Assembly (NCBI RefSeq): GCF_900168125.1
Contig: NZ_FUZF01000007.1
Coordinates: 62,001-126,000 of the forward strand
DNA length: 64,000 nt
Source of the DNA: Sphingobacterium nematocida
GTDB lineage: Bacteria > Bacteroidota > Bacteroidia > Sphingobacteriales > Sphingobacteriaceae
Reading direction: 5' to 3'
A program made the position numbers and the translations under genes. Below, piece after piece: positions 18,259-27,082 of this stretch. Numbering within the stretch: position 1 is the stretch's first letter; the number at the start of each line of letters is the position of its first letter. The notes beneath the pieces are model-generated. The model made no database searches. It saw only the letters and a program-made list of their open reading frames with translations, and was not told the origin of the DNA.

Positions 18259-19314
18259 TTAACTTAGTCCTAAGATTTCTTTATTAAATGCCGCATCGGC
18301 TCCGGTAGAAGCAAAATCATCAAAAGCCTTGTCCGTAACACGGATAATATGATCGGCTATAAACTTCGCTCCCTCTGTAGCTCCATCAATTTGATTCTTG
18401 ATACAGCACTCCCACTCCATAACAGCCCATCCATCGTAACCATACTGGGTCAACTTGCTGAAAATAGTTTTGAAGTCTACCTGCCCATCTCCAGGAGAGC
18501 GGTATCTACCTGCCCGATTTAACCAACTCTGGTATCCACCAAAAGTACCTTGCTTGCCCGTAGGATTAAACTCGGAATCTTTTACGTGGAATGCCTTAAT
18601 ACGTTCATGATAAAAGTCGATGTACTGTATGTAGTCCAACTGTTGCAATACGAAGTGCGATGGATCATACAACAGACAGGCTCTCGGGTGATTATTTACC
18701 TTCTCCAAAAACATCTCATAAGTAATACCATCGAATAGATCTTCTCCGGGATGAATCTCGTAACAGACATCTACGCCACAGTCTTCAAACGTATCAAGAA
18801 TCGGAGTCCAACGTTTAGCAAGTTCGGTAAACGCCTCGTCCACCAAGCCGTCAGGGCGCTGTGGCCAAGGGTGAAAATATTGCCACAACAACGAACCACT
18901 AAATGTGGCATGGGCTGTGATTCCCAGATTCTGAGAGGCTTTAGCGGCATATTTGAGCTGCTGAATAGCCCACTCGGTACGAGCCTTAGGATTGTTTCTG
19001 AGCTTCTCTGGAGCGAAGGCATCAAATAACTTGTCATAAGCAGGATGAACAGCCACTAACTGCCCCTGTAAATGCGTAGACAATTCGGTGATTTCCAAAC
19101 CCGCTTCATTAAGTTTTCCTTTATACTCATCTGCATAGGTCTTGCTCTCCGCTGCCTTTTGCAGATCAAAGTATTTTGCATCTCCTGTAGGAATCTGCAG
19201 TCCCTTAAAGCCTAAGGATTTTGCCCATTTAGCGATATTATCGATAGAATTGAATGGTTCTTCTTCAGCAATAAATTGCGCTAAAAAAATACCAGGACCT
19301 TTAATTGTTTTCAT
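18259..19314 (-). CDS. Sugar phosphate isomerase/epimerase (xylose isomerase-like TIM barrel)
   Basis: 351 residues. The TIM-barrel pattern of AP-endonuclease-2/xylose-isomerase-like proteins is clear. Metal-site motifs are VCYEIHPGEDLFDG, LLYDPSHFVLQQLDY, IKAFHVKDSEF and DGWAVMEWECC, giving the usual Glu, Asp/His, His and Glu ligands. No signal peptide. In Bacteroidota these proteins often accompany Gfo/Idh/MocA enzymes and GMC dehydrogenases in keto-sugar metabolism, and both types are within 5 kb here. The substrate is unknown. Confidence 0.85.
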   Translation of the reverse strand: MKTIKGPGIFLAQFIAEEEPFNSIDNIAKWAKSLGFKGLQIPTGDAKYFDLQKAAESKTYADEYKGKLNEAGLEITELSTHLQGQLVAVHPAYDKLFDAFAPEKLRNNPKARTEWAIQQLKYAAKASQNLGITAHATFSGSLLWQYFHPWPQRPDGLVDEAFTELAKRWTPILDTFEDCGVDVCYEIHPGEDLFDGITYEMFLEKVNNHPRACLLYDPSHFVLQQLDYIQYIDFYHERIKAFHVKDSEFNPTGKQGTFGGYQSWLNRAGRYRSPGDGQVDFKTIFSKLTQYGYDGWAVMEWECCIKNQIDGATEGAKFIADHIIRVTDKAFDDFASTGADAAFNKEILGLS

Positions 19315-19708
19315 TCGTATGTGTATAATTATTCGTGCATTTAATTGTTTTCTCGATGGAACTCATGAATGCTTCGCATCTATTTATGAAGGTGTCTAAA
19401 AAGGAACCAATAATCGTCATTGCGAACCTGAGGAAGAATAACGAGAATTTCGACCTTTTTAGGCAGTCTCTGTTTATTTTTTTTAAAGTAAGTTTAAGTC
19501 GTGTTATACCGCTCTTCTGCAACAAATCGGAAAAAGGCCCGTTTTTAAAACAAGAAACTACGATTTACGAACAATAAAGATAGGATTTTAAAGTGGCAAA
19601 ACTTATCGATTAGTAACAAAAAGGTTTGTAAAATATTATTTCACGATTCATCTATTTCTTAGAATTTATGCGAGATTTTATTAAGTTTGATAATTAAATA
19701 AGCAAGTT
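19315..19708. other. 394-base intergenic region with a divergent promoter zone
   Basis: AT-rich gap between the divergent epimerase and hydroxylase genes. Apart from a hairpin-forming element (19396-19462) I see no gene, tRNA or clear operator. Short frames in it have no recognisable product. The promoters of both flanking genes must lie here, but no full TAnnTTTG match with spacing was found. Confidence 0.6.
19396..19462. repeat. Hairpin element resembling an interspersed REP-like repeat
   Basis: The outer arms ctaaaaagg (19396-19404) and cctttttag (19454-19462) are perfect complements. Inside, tcgtcatt can pair with aataacga (7 of 8). The core tcgtcattgcgaacctgagg looks like the short palindromic repeats scattered in many Bacteroidota genomes. 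Only this copy was noticed in the window, so repeat status is inferred. Confidence 0.4.
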
Positions 19709-21451
19709 ATGCACACAAATTATGAGTCAAATCCTATTTTAGACCGCCTACCCCAACACTTAAGGCAGTTTATCAAACCCCAGAATTACGAGGATTATAC
19801 ACCTATAAATCAGGCTGTATGGCGCTATGTCATGCGGAAAAATGTAGACTACCTTTCTAAAGTGGCACATGATTCTTATCTGGAAGGGTTAAACAAAACG
19901 GGATTGGAAATCGATAAAATTCCTGACATGTACGGTATGAACCGTATTTTGAAAGAAATAGGATGGGCTGCTGTAGCTGTAGATGGTTTTATCCCTCCCA
20001 ATGCATTCATGGAATTTCAGGCTTATCACGTCCTGGTCATCGCATCTGATATCCGTCAACTGGAGAATATAGAATACACTCCTGCACCGGATATCATTCA
20101 TGAAGGTGCTGGTCATGCACCTATTATTGCAAATAAAGAATACGCAGAGTATTTAAGACGTTTTGGTGAAATTGGCAGTAAAGCAATATCATCGGCGCAT
20201 GACTACCAAATTTATGAAGCTATACGTGAACTTTCGATCCTTAAAGAGGCAGAAGGAACTCCAATAGCCGAAATAGAACGGGTCGAAAAGCTGGTCAATG
20301 ACCTACAGAATAAAAAAATTGAACCATCGGAGATGGCTTTGATTCGCAATCTACACTGGTGGACTGTAGAATATGGCCTAATCGGAACCCTAGATGACCC
20401 GAAAATATATGGTGCAGGCTTACTTTCTTCCATTGGCGAATCGGCTTGGTGTATGCGCGATGAGGTAAAGAAAATTCCATATGATATAAGTGCCGCTTAT
20501 CAAGGTTTTGACATCACAAAACCACAGCCACAACTGTACGTTACACCGGATTTTGCTTTCTTAAGTCTTGTTCTGGAAGATTTTGCCAATACTATGGCCT
20601 TGAGAACCGGTGGGTCTAGTGGCATAAAAAAGCTTATAGAATCTCAGGCATTGGGTACATTGGAGTTGTCTACCGGAATCCAGATATCTGGGATTTTCAA
20701 CCGTGTCATTGAACACGAAGGTAAACCTATCTACATCCAAACGGGCTCTCCAACCGCGCTTGCTTATCACGACAAAGAGCTGATCAACCATGGTACAGAT
20801 TACCATAGCCATGGATTCGGTTCGCCAATAGGCAAGTTAAAAGGCATCAACCTCTCGATAGAAGATATGAGCCCCAAAGATCTGCAAGCCTACGATATCG
20901 AAGAAGGGAAAGAGGTTCGATTAGAGTTTGAAGGCGGGGTGACTGTAGAAGGACGTATCGTGACGGGACGTCGCAACATTAGGGGCAAAATAATTCTGAT
21001 AACGTTAGAAAACTGTACGGTGCACCATCACGATGAAGTACTCTTTCAACCCGAATGGGGTACATATGATATGGCTATAGGAAAGAAAGTCGTATCTTGT
21101 TTTTCAGGACCTGCAGACAACAGCAGTTTTGATCTAAACTCCCATGTTTCGGAAACAAAAACAATAAAGCAACCGAAAACAAAGCAAAAGCTAGACTTAG
21201 AAAAATTATACTTAAGTGTGCGCGAACACCGGACTCAAGTTCATAAAACAGACCTTGATTCTATATTACAAACAGTAAACAACTCCTACCCAGAAGACTG
21301 GCTACTTACATTGGAAGTCTGCGAACTAGCGCATAAAGAAGGAGACAACGTCCTTTTTGAAAAATCAAAACAGTTCTTAAACAAGCTAAAGATTTCCAAG
21401 CCAGGGATAAGCCATTTAATTGAAGATGGTCTACAATTAATTGTAACTTAA
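19709..21451 (+). CDS. Aromatic amino acid hydroxylase, long form
   Basis: 580 residues. The biopterin-dependent, iron-containing hydroxylase core spans roughly 30-330. Ligands are visible as IIHEGAGHAP (His131, His136) and TVEYGLIG (Glu221). It most likely converts phenylalanine to tyrosine. Typical bacterial PhhA is about 260-300 residues, so the additional C-terminal part (about 340-580) is notable. It includes a beta-rich segment (VRLEFEGGVTVEGRIVTGRR, then HHHDEVLFQPEWGTYDMAIG) and a helical tail. The same long layout occurs in Bacteroidota; the role of the tail is unknown to me. Its stop overlaps the convergent glycosyltransferase gene by four bases. Confidence 0.85.
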   Translation: MHTNYESNPILDRLPQHLRQFIKPQNYEDYTPINQAVWRYVMRKNVDYLSKVAHDSYLEGLNKTGLEIDKIPDMYGMNRILKEIGWAAVAVDGFIPPNAFMEFQAYHVLVIASDIRQLENIEYTPAPDIIHEGAGHAPIIANKEYAEYLRRFGEIGSKAISSAHDYQIYEAIRELSILKEAEGTPIAEIERVEKLVNDLQNKKIEPSEMALIRNLHWWTVEYGLIGTLDDPKIYGAGLLSSIGESAWCMRDEVKKIPYDISAAYQGFDITKPQPQLYVTPDFAFLSLVLEDFANTMALRTGGSSGIKKLIESQALGTLELSTGIQISGIFNRVIEHEGKPIYIQTGSPTALAYHDKELINHGTDYHSHGFGSPIGKLKGINLSIEDMSPKDLQAYDIEEGKEVRLEFEGGVTVEGRIVTGRRNIRGKIILITLENCTVHHHDEVLFQPEWGTYDMAIGKKVVSCFSGPADNSSFDLNSHVSETKTIKQPKTKQKLDLEKLYLSVREHRTQVHKTDLDSILQTVNNSYPEDWLLTLEVCELAHKEGDNVLFEKSKQFLNKLKISKPGISHLIEDGLQLIVT

Positions 21452-22674
21452 GGCTGCTGCTTATTTTTCACTTCAATCCATAAGGACATATACTTTGTGG
21501 ATTGAAGTGATTGATGCATCAATATCTTACCGATGAAGTTGTTATTCCTAAACATGCTGGTATTCTCCAATATTTCCCGAATACGACCGAGTAGTATCTC
21601 GCTAAGAGAAGTATCCGCACAGGTATAATTAAATAGGCGAAAGCCGATATCTTGTTTTTCCTTCCAAACCTCAACATTTGTATACAAAATGAGGCTTTTT
21701 TGAACGAAACGCAATACGTCATCTTCTACAAATCCAGCCCAGTCCTCATTATCGCTCATAGATTCAACGCCGATGCTACTGCTTACAGAAGGTGTACCTG
21801 CATACATCGCATCAACTAGCTTTCCCTTTGCTCCTGCACCAAAAGGAATCGGGGCCAACAAGACTTTGTACTGAGCTATAGTCTGACGGGCATCCTCTGC
21901 CCTCCCTTTAATATGAAAACCTTCTTTCGGCTTATGAAGTTGAAAAACCTTCTCAGACGCGTAGGCTCCGAAGATATGAAGTTCCACATGAGGTTCTTTC
22001 TTTCTGATTTCTGGCCAAATTTTATGCTTTAGAATCTCTACTGTCCTCCAATTAGGTTCATGTACAAAATTACCAATAAAGACAAAGTCTCTGCGTTGCT
22101 CGAAAGTAGGCAAAATACCCATATGTATTTCTTGTATTTTTTCCTCTTGAAAGGGCAAATAGAACAATCTTTCTGGAGAGACCGCAAAGCTATTCATCAA
22201 AAGATCCATTTCTGTCTTTGAAATAATCAATGATAAATCGGATCGTAAGATTGCTGCTATTTCTCGCTTAGCCACATCAGTATCAAAACTTATGGGGTTG
22301 CCCTTTTTAAAGGCCTCCTGTCTTGCTAGTCGAACAAAATGAAGGTCTTCGGTATCTAATATCCGTAACGTATCAGGGCATTGAGCAGCGACGCGCCATC
22401 CGTATTGCTCTTCAACCATAAACCGATCAAATATGACAATGCTTGGAGATAGCTGTTGAATAAATTTATCAAAGGACGAATCATTCAATTGAATAGCGTG
22501 TTCATTTATTCCTATGCTTTTCAAGTCAAACGAGTATTCACTCTTGCCTGCTGCAGAAGCAAAATGAACTTCGTAGTGATTTGAAAACAAGCGTATCAAA
22601 TGTAAAATCCGCCAACCGGCAGCCGAAGATGTGGGTTCAGGCCAAACCAGACCAATAAAAAGTATTTTTAGCAT
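21448..22674 (-). CDS. Glycosyltransferase, GT4-like (GT-B fold)
   Basis: 408 residues. It begins MLKILFIGLVWPEPTSSAAG, a GT-B N-terminal Rossmann strand and loop. The C-terminal half has DFVFIGNFVHEPNWRTVEIL, ELHIFGAYASEKV and LLAPIPFGAGAKGKLVDAMY, the usual nucleotide-sugar binding region with the GAGAKGK segment. No membrane helix. Donor and acceptor are unknown. It stands alone between a convergent hydroxylase and a divergent GMC gene. The last 100 codons contain a 12-bp perfect inverted repeat (21469-21480 with 21498-21509). Confidence 0.82.
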   Translation of the reverse strand: MLKILFIGLVWPEPTSSAAGWRILHLIRLFSNHYEVHFASAAGKSEYSFDLKSIGINEHAIQLNDSSFDKFIQQLSPSIVIFDRFMVEEQYGWRVAAQCPDTLRILDTEDLHFVRLARQEAFKKGNPISFDTDVAKREIAAILRSDLSLIISKTEMDLLMNSFAVSPERLFYLPFQEEKIQEIHMGILPTFEQRRDFVFIGNFVHEPNWRTVEILKHKIWPEIRKKEPHVELHIFGAYASEKVFQLHKPKEGFHIKGRAEDARQTIAQYKVLLAPIPFGAGAKGKLVDAMYAGTPSVSSSIGVESMSDNEDWAGFVEDDVLRFVQKSLILYTNVEVWKEKQDIGFRLFNYTCADTSLSEILLGRIREILENTSMFRNNNFIGKILMHQSLQSTKYMSLWIEVKNKQQP

Positions 22675-22759
22675 TTATGTAATCTATGCTTTTGTTTTTT
22701 AATTATCTTTAAACAAACTTAAATACAAAAGTAGAACAATTAAATAAACCTAATAATAG

Positions 22760-24496
22760 ATGACATCTTTTCAGATCATTGAAGATACTACTACCTATGA
22801 TGCAATTGTTGTGGGATCCGGTGCTGGAGGGGGAATGGCCGGCTACATCCTAGCCCATGCAGGCCTCAAGGTCCTAATGCTTGAGGCCGGACCATTTTTT
22901 GATCCCGCCAAAGATGCCCTGCAGCTAAGGTGGCCATGGGAATCCCCGCGCCGGGGAGCGGGTACAACTCGCCCTTTTGGAGATTTTGATGCCGCTTACG
23001 GGGGTTGGCAGTTGGATGGCGAACCTTACAGCACAGAAAAAGGTACTGAATTTGATTGGTTTAGAGCCCGGATGCTTGGGGGGAGAACGAATCACTGGGG
23101 ACGAATTTCACTACGAATGGGACCCGATGATTTTAAACCGAAGGATGGTGTGACCGAACAATGGCCCATAACCTATGAAGAGGTCAAACCATTCTACGAT
23201 CGGGTAGATCGTCTTGTAGGAATCTATGGTACAGTAGAGAATCTACCCAATGAACCAGATGGCATATTCTTGAAACCACCCAAACCCCGATTAAATGAAC
23301 TGTATATCACCAAAGGTGCTAAGAAAGCTGGGGTCACTGTAATACCAGGACGGGGATCCGTACTGACGGAAGCGCTTCCAGGAAACAAAGACCGCGGAAC
23401 CTGCTTTTATTGCGGGCAATGTGGCAGAGCATGTAAGGTATATGGCGATTTTTCCTCTTCATCATGTCTGGTAATTCCTGCAATTAAAACCGGTAATCTT
23501 AAGGTGATAGACAACGCTATGGTCCGAGAAGTACTGACCAATGACGAAGGGCTAGCAATCGGTGTGTCGTATGTCAACACGAAGGATATGCAGGAGTACG
23601 CGGTAAAAGCCAAAACGGTTATTCTGGGTGCATCTGCCTGTGAAAGTGCACGACTAATGTTAAACTCTAAATCTGCTGCACATCCAGGCGGAATCAGTAA
23701 TAGTTCGGGCTTGCTCGGTAAATACCTTCACGACTCTACTGGAGCCAGTCTCGGTGGTTTCCTTCCACAGCTCCTTGATAGAAAAAGATATAATGAAGAT
23801 GGAGTGGGTTCTGTACATATTTACTCTCCTTGGTGGCTTGGTGATAAAAAGTTAGATTTTGCCAGAGGTTATCATATCGAATATTGGGGAGGAATGGGAA
23901 TGCCTTCTTATGGTAGTATGCACGGCATACCAAATATTAATCACCTTGCTCCGCGAACAGACGGATTGCCTCAGGAAAGCGGTGGATATGGTGCTGCCCT
24001 AAAGCAAGATTATAGACGCTTTTACGGATCCAGTGTAGGTATGGCTGGTAGAGGTACCGCTATCGCCCGTAAAGAAAACTACTGTGAAATAGACAACGCC
24101 AAAGTAGATAAATTTGGTATTCCTGTATTGAAATTTAACTATACCTGGTCAAATGAGGAAATCAAGCAAGCTAAACACATGATGGAGACTTTTCAATCTA
24201 TTATGCACGAGATGGGAGCTATAATAACCTCTCCTATTCCTGGTGCGGACACACTATATGGTCTGGAGACCCCAGGAAGAATCATTCACGAAGGCGGCAC
24301 CACCCGTATGGGTAACGATCCTAAAACATCCGTCTTAAATAAATGGGGACAGGCGCACGAATGTAAAAACCTATATGTGGTAGATGCCGGGCCTTTTGTA
24401 CAACAGGGTGACAAAAATCTAACATGGACAATATTGGCCCTGTCTATGCGCACGGCGGAATATATACTGGAAGAGCGAAAGAAACTAAATACCTAA
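22760..24496 (+). CDS. GMC family FAD dehydrogenase with a cysteine cluster, large subunit
   Basis: 578 residues. The FAD-binding motif VVGSGAGGGMAGYIL is at 18-32. A cysteine cluster, CFYCGQCGRAC (Cys215, 218, 221, 225) with a further Cys236, matches the iron-sulfur motif of membrane-linked FAD sugar dehydrogenases. The C-terminal GMC motifs are IIHEGGTTRMG and VVDAGPFVQQGDKNLTWT. There is no signal peptide. The next gene, 6 bases on, encodes the small subunit with a Tat signal, so the pair is probably exported folded. The nearest characterised relatives by layout are glucoside 3-dehydrogenases and FAD glucose or gluconate dehydrogenases. Confidence 0.9.
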   Translation: MTSFQIIEDTTTYDAIVVGSGAGGGMAGYILAHAGLKVLMLEAGPFFDPAKDALQLRWPWESPRRGAGTTRPFGDFDAAYGGWQLDGEPYSTEKGTEFDWFRARMLGGRTNHWGRISLRMGPDDFKPKDGVTEQWPITYEEVKPFYDRVDRLVGIYGTVENLPNEPDGIFLKPPKPRLNELYITKGAKKAGVTVIPGRGSVLTEALPGNKDRGTCFYCGQCGRACKVYGDFSSSSCLVIPAIKTGNLKVIDNAMVREVLTNDEGLAIGVSYVNTKDMQEYAVKAKTVILGASACESARLMLNSKSAAHPGGISNSSGLLGKYLHDSTGASLGGFLPQLLDRKRYNEDGVGSVHIYSPWWLGDKKLDFARGYHIEYWGGMGMPSYGSMHGIPNINHLAPRTDGLPQESGGYGAALKQDYRRFYGSSVGMAGRGTAIARKENYCEIDNAKVDKFGIPVLKFNYTWSNEEIKQAKHMMETFQSIMHEMGAIITSPIPGADTLYGLETPGRIIHEGGTTRMGNDPKTSVLNKWGQAHECKNLYVVDAGPFVQQGDKNLTWTILALSMRTAEYILEERKKLNT

Positions 24497-24502
24497 GAAA
24501 AG

Positions 24503-25135
24503 ATGAATAGAAGAGATTCATTAAAAGCCCTCGGCTTTTTAGCGGCTGGAACAGCTGTTCTTAGCCAAAACTCCTGCAACTCTAAGGACAATACTGCAAC
24601 GAATGCTGCTGATCAGCCCGATAAATTACCCGGCGTACAGGACTTTGAATATGATAGAACCAAAAAACTTGAAGAAGAAACTTTCTTCAACGAACATGAA
24701 ATGGCTACGATTACCTGTTTGGTCGATATTATTATCCCTAAAGATGATATCTCCCCTTCCGCATCGGAGGTAGGAGTACCTGCATTTATTGAGTTTATTG
24801 TAAAAGATATTCCCGAACATAAGATTCCAATGCGAGGTGGCCTTAAATGGTTGGATATCCGAGCTCAGAAAAAGTATAAAAAAGTATTTATAAATTGTGA
24901 AAACAATCAACAGGTTGCTATTATAGACGAAATAGCTTATCCTTCCAAAGCTAAACCAGAGGTCGCACAAGGAGTCAGCTTCTTTTCGAGAATGCGAAAC
25001 CTTACGGCTTCAGGATTTTACACGACAAAAGAAGGTATAGCCGACTTAGGATATCAGGGCAATAGGCCGGGGGTATGGACAGGAGTACCGGACGATGTAT
25101 TAAAAGCACACGGATTTAATACTGTTGATGGTTGA
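24503..25135 (+). CDS. Gluconate 2-dehydrogenase subunit 3 family protein (Tat-exported small subunit)
   Basis: 210 residues. The N-terminus MNRRDSLKALGFLAAGTAVL is a twin-arginine signal. After it come the conserved segments EMATITCLVDIIIPKDDISP and ASEVGVPAFIEFIV, then FFSRMRNLTASGFYTTKEG, typical of the gluconate_2-dh3 family. It should carry the preceding GMC subunit through the Tat pathway and support its activity. Co-transcribed with it. Confidence 0.9.
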   Translation: MNRRDSLKALGFLAAGTAVLSQNSCNSKDNTATNAADQPDKLPGVQDFEYDRTKKLEEETFFNEHEMATITCLVDIIIPKDDISPSASEVGVPAFIEFIVKDIPEHKIPMRGGLKWLDIRAQKKYKKVFINCENNQQVAIIDEIAYPSKAKPEVAQGVSFFSRMRNLTASGFYTTKEGIADLGYQGNRPGVWTGVPDDVLKAHGFNTVDG

Positions 25136-25164
25136 AATTAAGAGGTCATCTAGTATAAATTATC

Positions 25165-25172
25165 TAAGTTTG
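25165..25172 (+). promoter_or_regulatory. Bacteroidota -7 element upstream of miaE
   Basis: taagtttg matches TAnnTTTG and lies 25 bases before the miaE start. No TTG at the ideal distance upstream was seen. Confidence 0.4.
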
Positions 25173-25196
25173 TAGGTAAACAAATCTAGAATAACA

Positions 25197-25778
25197 ATGT
25201 TAGGATTAAAACTATTAACGGATCCGCGTTGGGCCAATGTGGCGGAGTCCAATTTAGAGGAAATTTTGACGGACCATGCTTGGTGCGAGCAAAAGGCCGC
25301 TTCCAACGCTATAATGCTGATTACCCAAAATCCAGAATTTGAAGATCTCGTTCATGAGTTAACAGACATCGCTCTTGAGGAAATGGAACATTTCAAAATG
25401 GTAATAGAAATTATTAAAAAGCGTGGTTATACATTGGGTAGAGAACGAAAAGATGACTATGTAGGCCAATTAATGAAATTTTCTAAAAAAGATGGCTCCA
25501 GAAACCAAGCTTTTATTGATCGTTTACTTTTTGCAGCGATGATAGAAGCCCGTAGTTGCGAACGCTTTCGTGTGCTCTCTCAAAACATCGCAGACCAAGA
25601 GTTAGCAAAATTCTATCACGACCTTATGGTTTCTGAAGCTAATCATTATACGACCTTTCTAAATTTCGCACGCAAGTATACAAAAGATGTCGACGTAGAA
25701 AAGCGCTGGAAGGAGTGGTTAGCGTTTGAGGGCGAGCTTATACAATCGTATGGCACCAAAGAATATATACATGGTTAA
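25197..25778 (+). CDS. miaE: tRNA-(ms2io6A)-hydroxylase
   Basis: 193 residues. It hydroxylates the isoprenyl side chain of ms2i6A37 in tRNA. Diiron ligands are visible as DHAWCEQKAASNA, LEEMEHFKMV, MIEARSCERF and VSEANHYTTF, in the order found in MiaE. Its substrate requires MiaA (encoded at 14.7 kb) and MiaB (not in the window). A -7 promoter element lies 25 bases before the start. MiaE is patchily distributed, but this family is regularly found in Bacteroidota. Confidence 0.92.
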   Translation: MLGLKLLTDPRWANVAESNLEEILTDHAWCEQKAASNAIMLITQNPEFEDLVHELTDIALEEMEHFKMVIEIIKKRGYTLGRERKDDYVGQLMKFSKKDGSRNQAFIDRLLFAAMIEARSCERFRVLSQNIADQELAKFYHDLMVSEANHYTTFLNFARKYTKDVDVEKRWKEWLAFEGELIQSYGTKEYIHG

Positions 25779-25819
25779 TTTTCTTAAACTACCTTAATTT
25801 TTATAATACACACGCAGCC

Positions 25820-25827
25820 TATATTTG
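25820..25827 (+). promoter_or_regulatory. Bacteroidota -7 element for the flavin-dependent monooxygenase gene
   Basis: tatatttg matches TAnnTTTG. With the ATG at 25907 it gives a leader of about 70 bases. Confidence 0.45.
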
Positions 25828-25906
25828 TATAAGTTAATATGGTCGGGGGTATCTATATTTGATTGATAATCTTGACTTTTGGTTTTACGCTATACATCAA
25901 CAAACT

Positions 25907-26941
25907 ATGTTAGAATTAGGAATAGGAATGTTTGGCGATCTACAGATCGATCCTCAAACTGGACAAATACAGTCTACACAACAACGTCTTCAGGAAATAA
26001 TTGAAGAAATAAAATTGATGGATGAAGTGGGGCTTGACTTTTTTGGAATGGGCGAACACCATCGTGCAGATTACGCTGTTGCTTCGCCAGAAATCATTCT
26101 AGCCGCTGCTGCAACGGTAACAAAAAAGATAAAGCTAGGTTCTGCTGTGTCTGTATTAAGCTCGGCAGACCCCGTAAAATTATATCAAGACTTCGCTACG
26201 GTAGACTTGATCTCGGGTGGCCGTGCTGAAATCATGGCAGGTAGAGGATCTTTCATTGAATCTTTTCCATTATTTGGTTATGATTTGAAAGACTACAGCG
26301 AACTTTTTGAAGAAAAACTGGAATTACTATTGAAGCTTAAGAAAAATGAGACTATAAACTGGACCGGAAAATTCAGAAAATCATTAGTCAATCAAGAAAT
26401 ACATCCTAGAGCGACTAAGGACGGACTACCGGTATGGGTAGCTGTTGGAGGTACTACGTCCTCAGTAATCCGAGCTGCAAAATTGGGACTACCGGTGATG
26501 TTTGCTATTATTGGTGGTGCATGGGAACAATTCAATCCCTTATTTGAAATGTACAAACAGGCTTATGAAGATAATGGACATGATATGGCCAAATTTCAGG
26601 TCGGAGTACATATGCATGCATTCTTTGGTGAAAACGGTAAAGATGTAGCAGACAAGTATTTTCCGATATATGCTGCTCAAATGAACCGTATCGGTGCTTC
26701 TAGAGGCTGGCCTCCATACCAAAAGTCTCAATATGACTTTGGTAGGTCTAGTCATGGTCATCTCATTGTAGGCGATGCAAATGAATCTATCGAAAAAATA
26801 TTGGCTGTTCAGGAAACATTTGGTCTGACCCGTTTTTCGGCCCATATGGACGTAGGAAGTCCTAATCATATAGATATGATGAAGGCAATCGAGATATTCG
26901 GAACCAAGATTGCTCCTAAAGTAAGAGAGGCAACAAAATAA
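25907..26941 (+). CDS. LLM class flavin-dependent oxidoreductase
   Basis: 344 residues from the ATG at 25907 (MLELGIGMFGDL); an upstream in-frame TTG at 25859 would add an unlikely leader. The bacterial luciferase-like TIM barrel is clear from DFFGMGEHHRADYAVASPE, KIKLGSAVSVLSSADPVK, GGRAEIMAGRGSFIESFPLF and PVWVAVGGTTSSVIRAAKLG. It uses FMNH2 or F420-type flavin chemistry; the substrate is not predictable. It stands alone, with its own -7 element and a strong terminator. Confidence 0.88.
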   Translation: MLELGIGMFGDLQIDPQTGQIQSTQQRLQEIIEEIKLMDEVGLDFFGMGEHHRADYAVASPEIILAAAATVTKKIKLGSAVSVLSSADPVKLYQDFATVDLISGGRAEIMAGRGSFIESFPLFGYDLKDYSELFEEKLELLLKLKKNETINWTGKFRKSLVNQEIHPRATKDGLPVWVAVGGTTSSVIRAAKLGLPVMFAIIGGAWEQFNPLFEMYKQAYEDNGHDMAKFQVGVHMHAFFGENGKDVADKYFPIYAAQMNRIGASRGWPPYQKSQYDFGRSSHGHLIVGDANESIEKILAVQETFGLTRFSAHMDVGSPNHIDMMKAIEIFGTKIAPKVREATK

Positions 26942-26970
26942 AAAAAAGCGCTTATACAAGCGCTTTTTTT
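26941..26970. terminator. Intrinsic terminator after the flavin-dependent oxidoreductase gene
   Basis: A 13-bp stem (aaaaaaagcgctt and its complement, loop atac) followed by T. The hairpin begins at the stop codon, and the A and T runs make it usable in both directions. Confidence 0.9.
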
Positions 26971-27082
26971 ATGGAATAATACTTGTTATTACATCTATCA
27001 AGGAAAACCAAAATAGTACGACTGTTTGTAAACAGAAGACGAATAGGGTTTATTTTTATAAGAATTCTAAATATATTGAAAA

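Noticed and set aside
21469..21509. 12-bp inverted repeat in the glycosyltransferase C-terminus as a terminator for the hydroxylase gene
   Set aside because: The loop is 17 bases and no T-run follows on either strand.
25859..25906. TTG start for the flavin-dependent oxidoreductase
   Set aside because: The extra 16 residues are not family-like and the ATG at 25907 gives the usual N-terminus.
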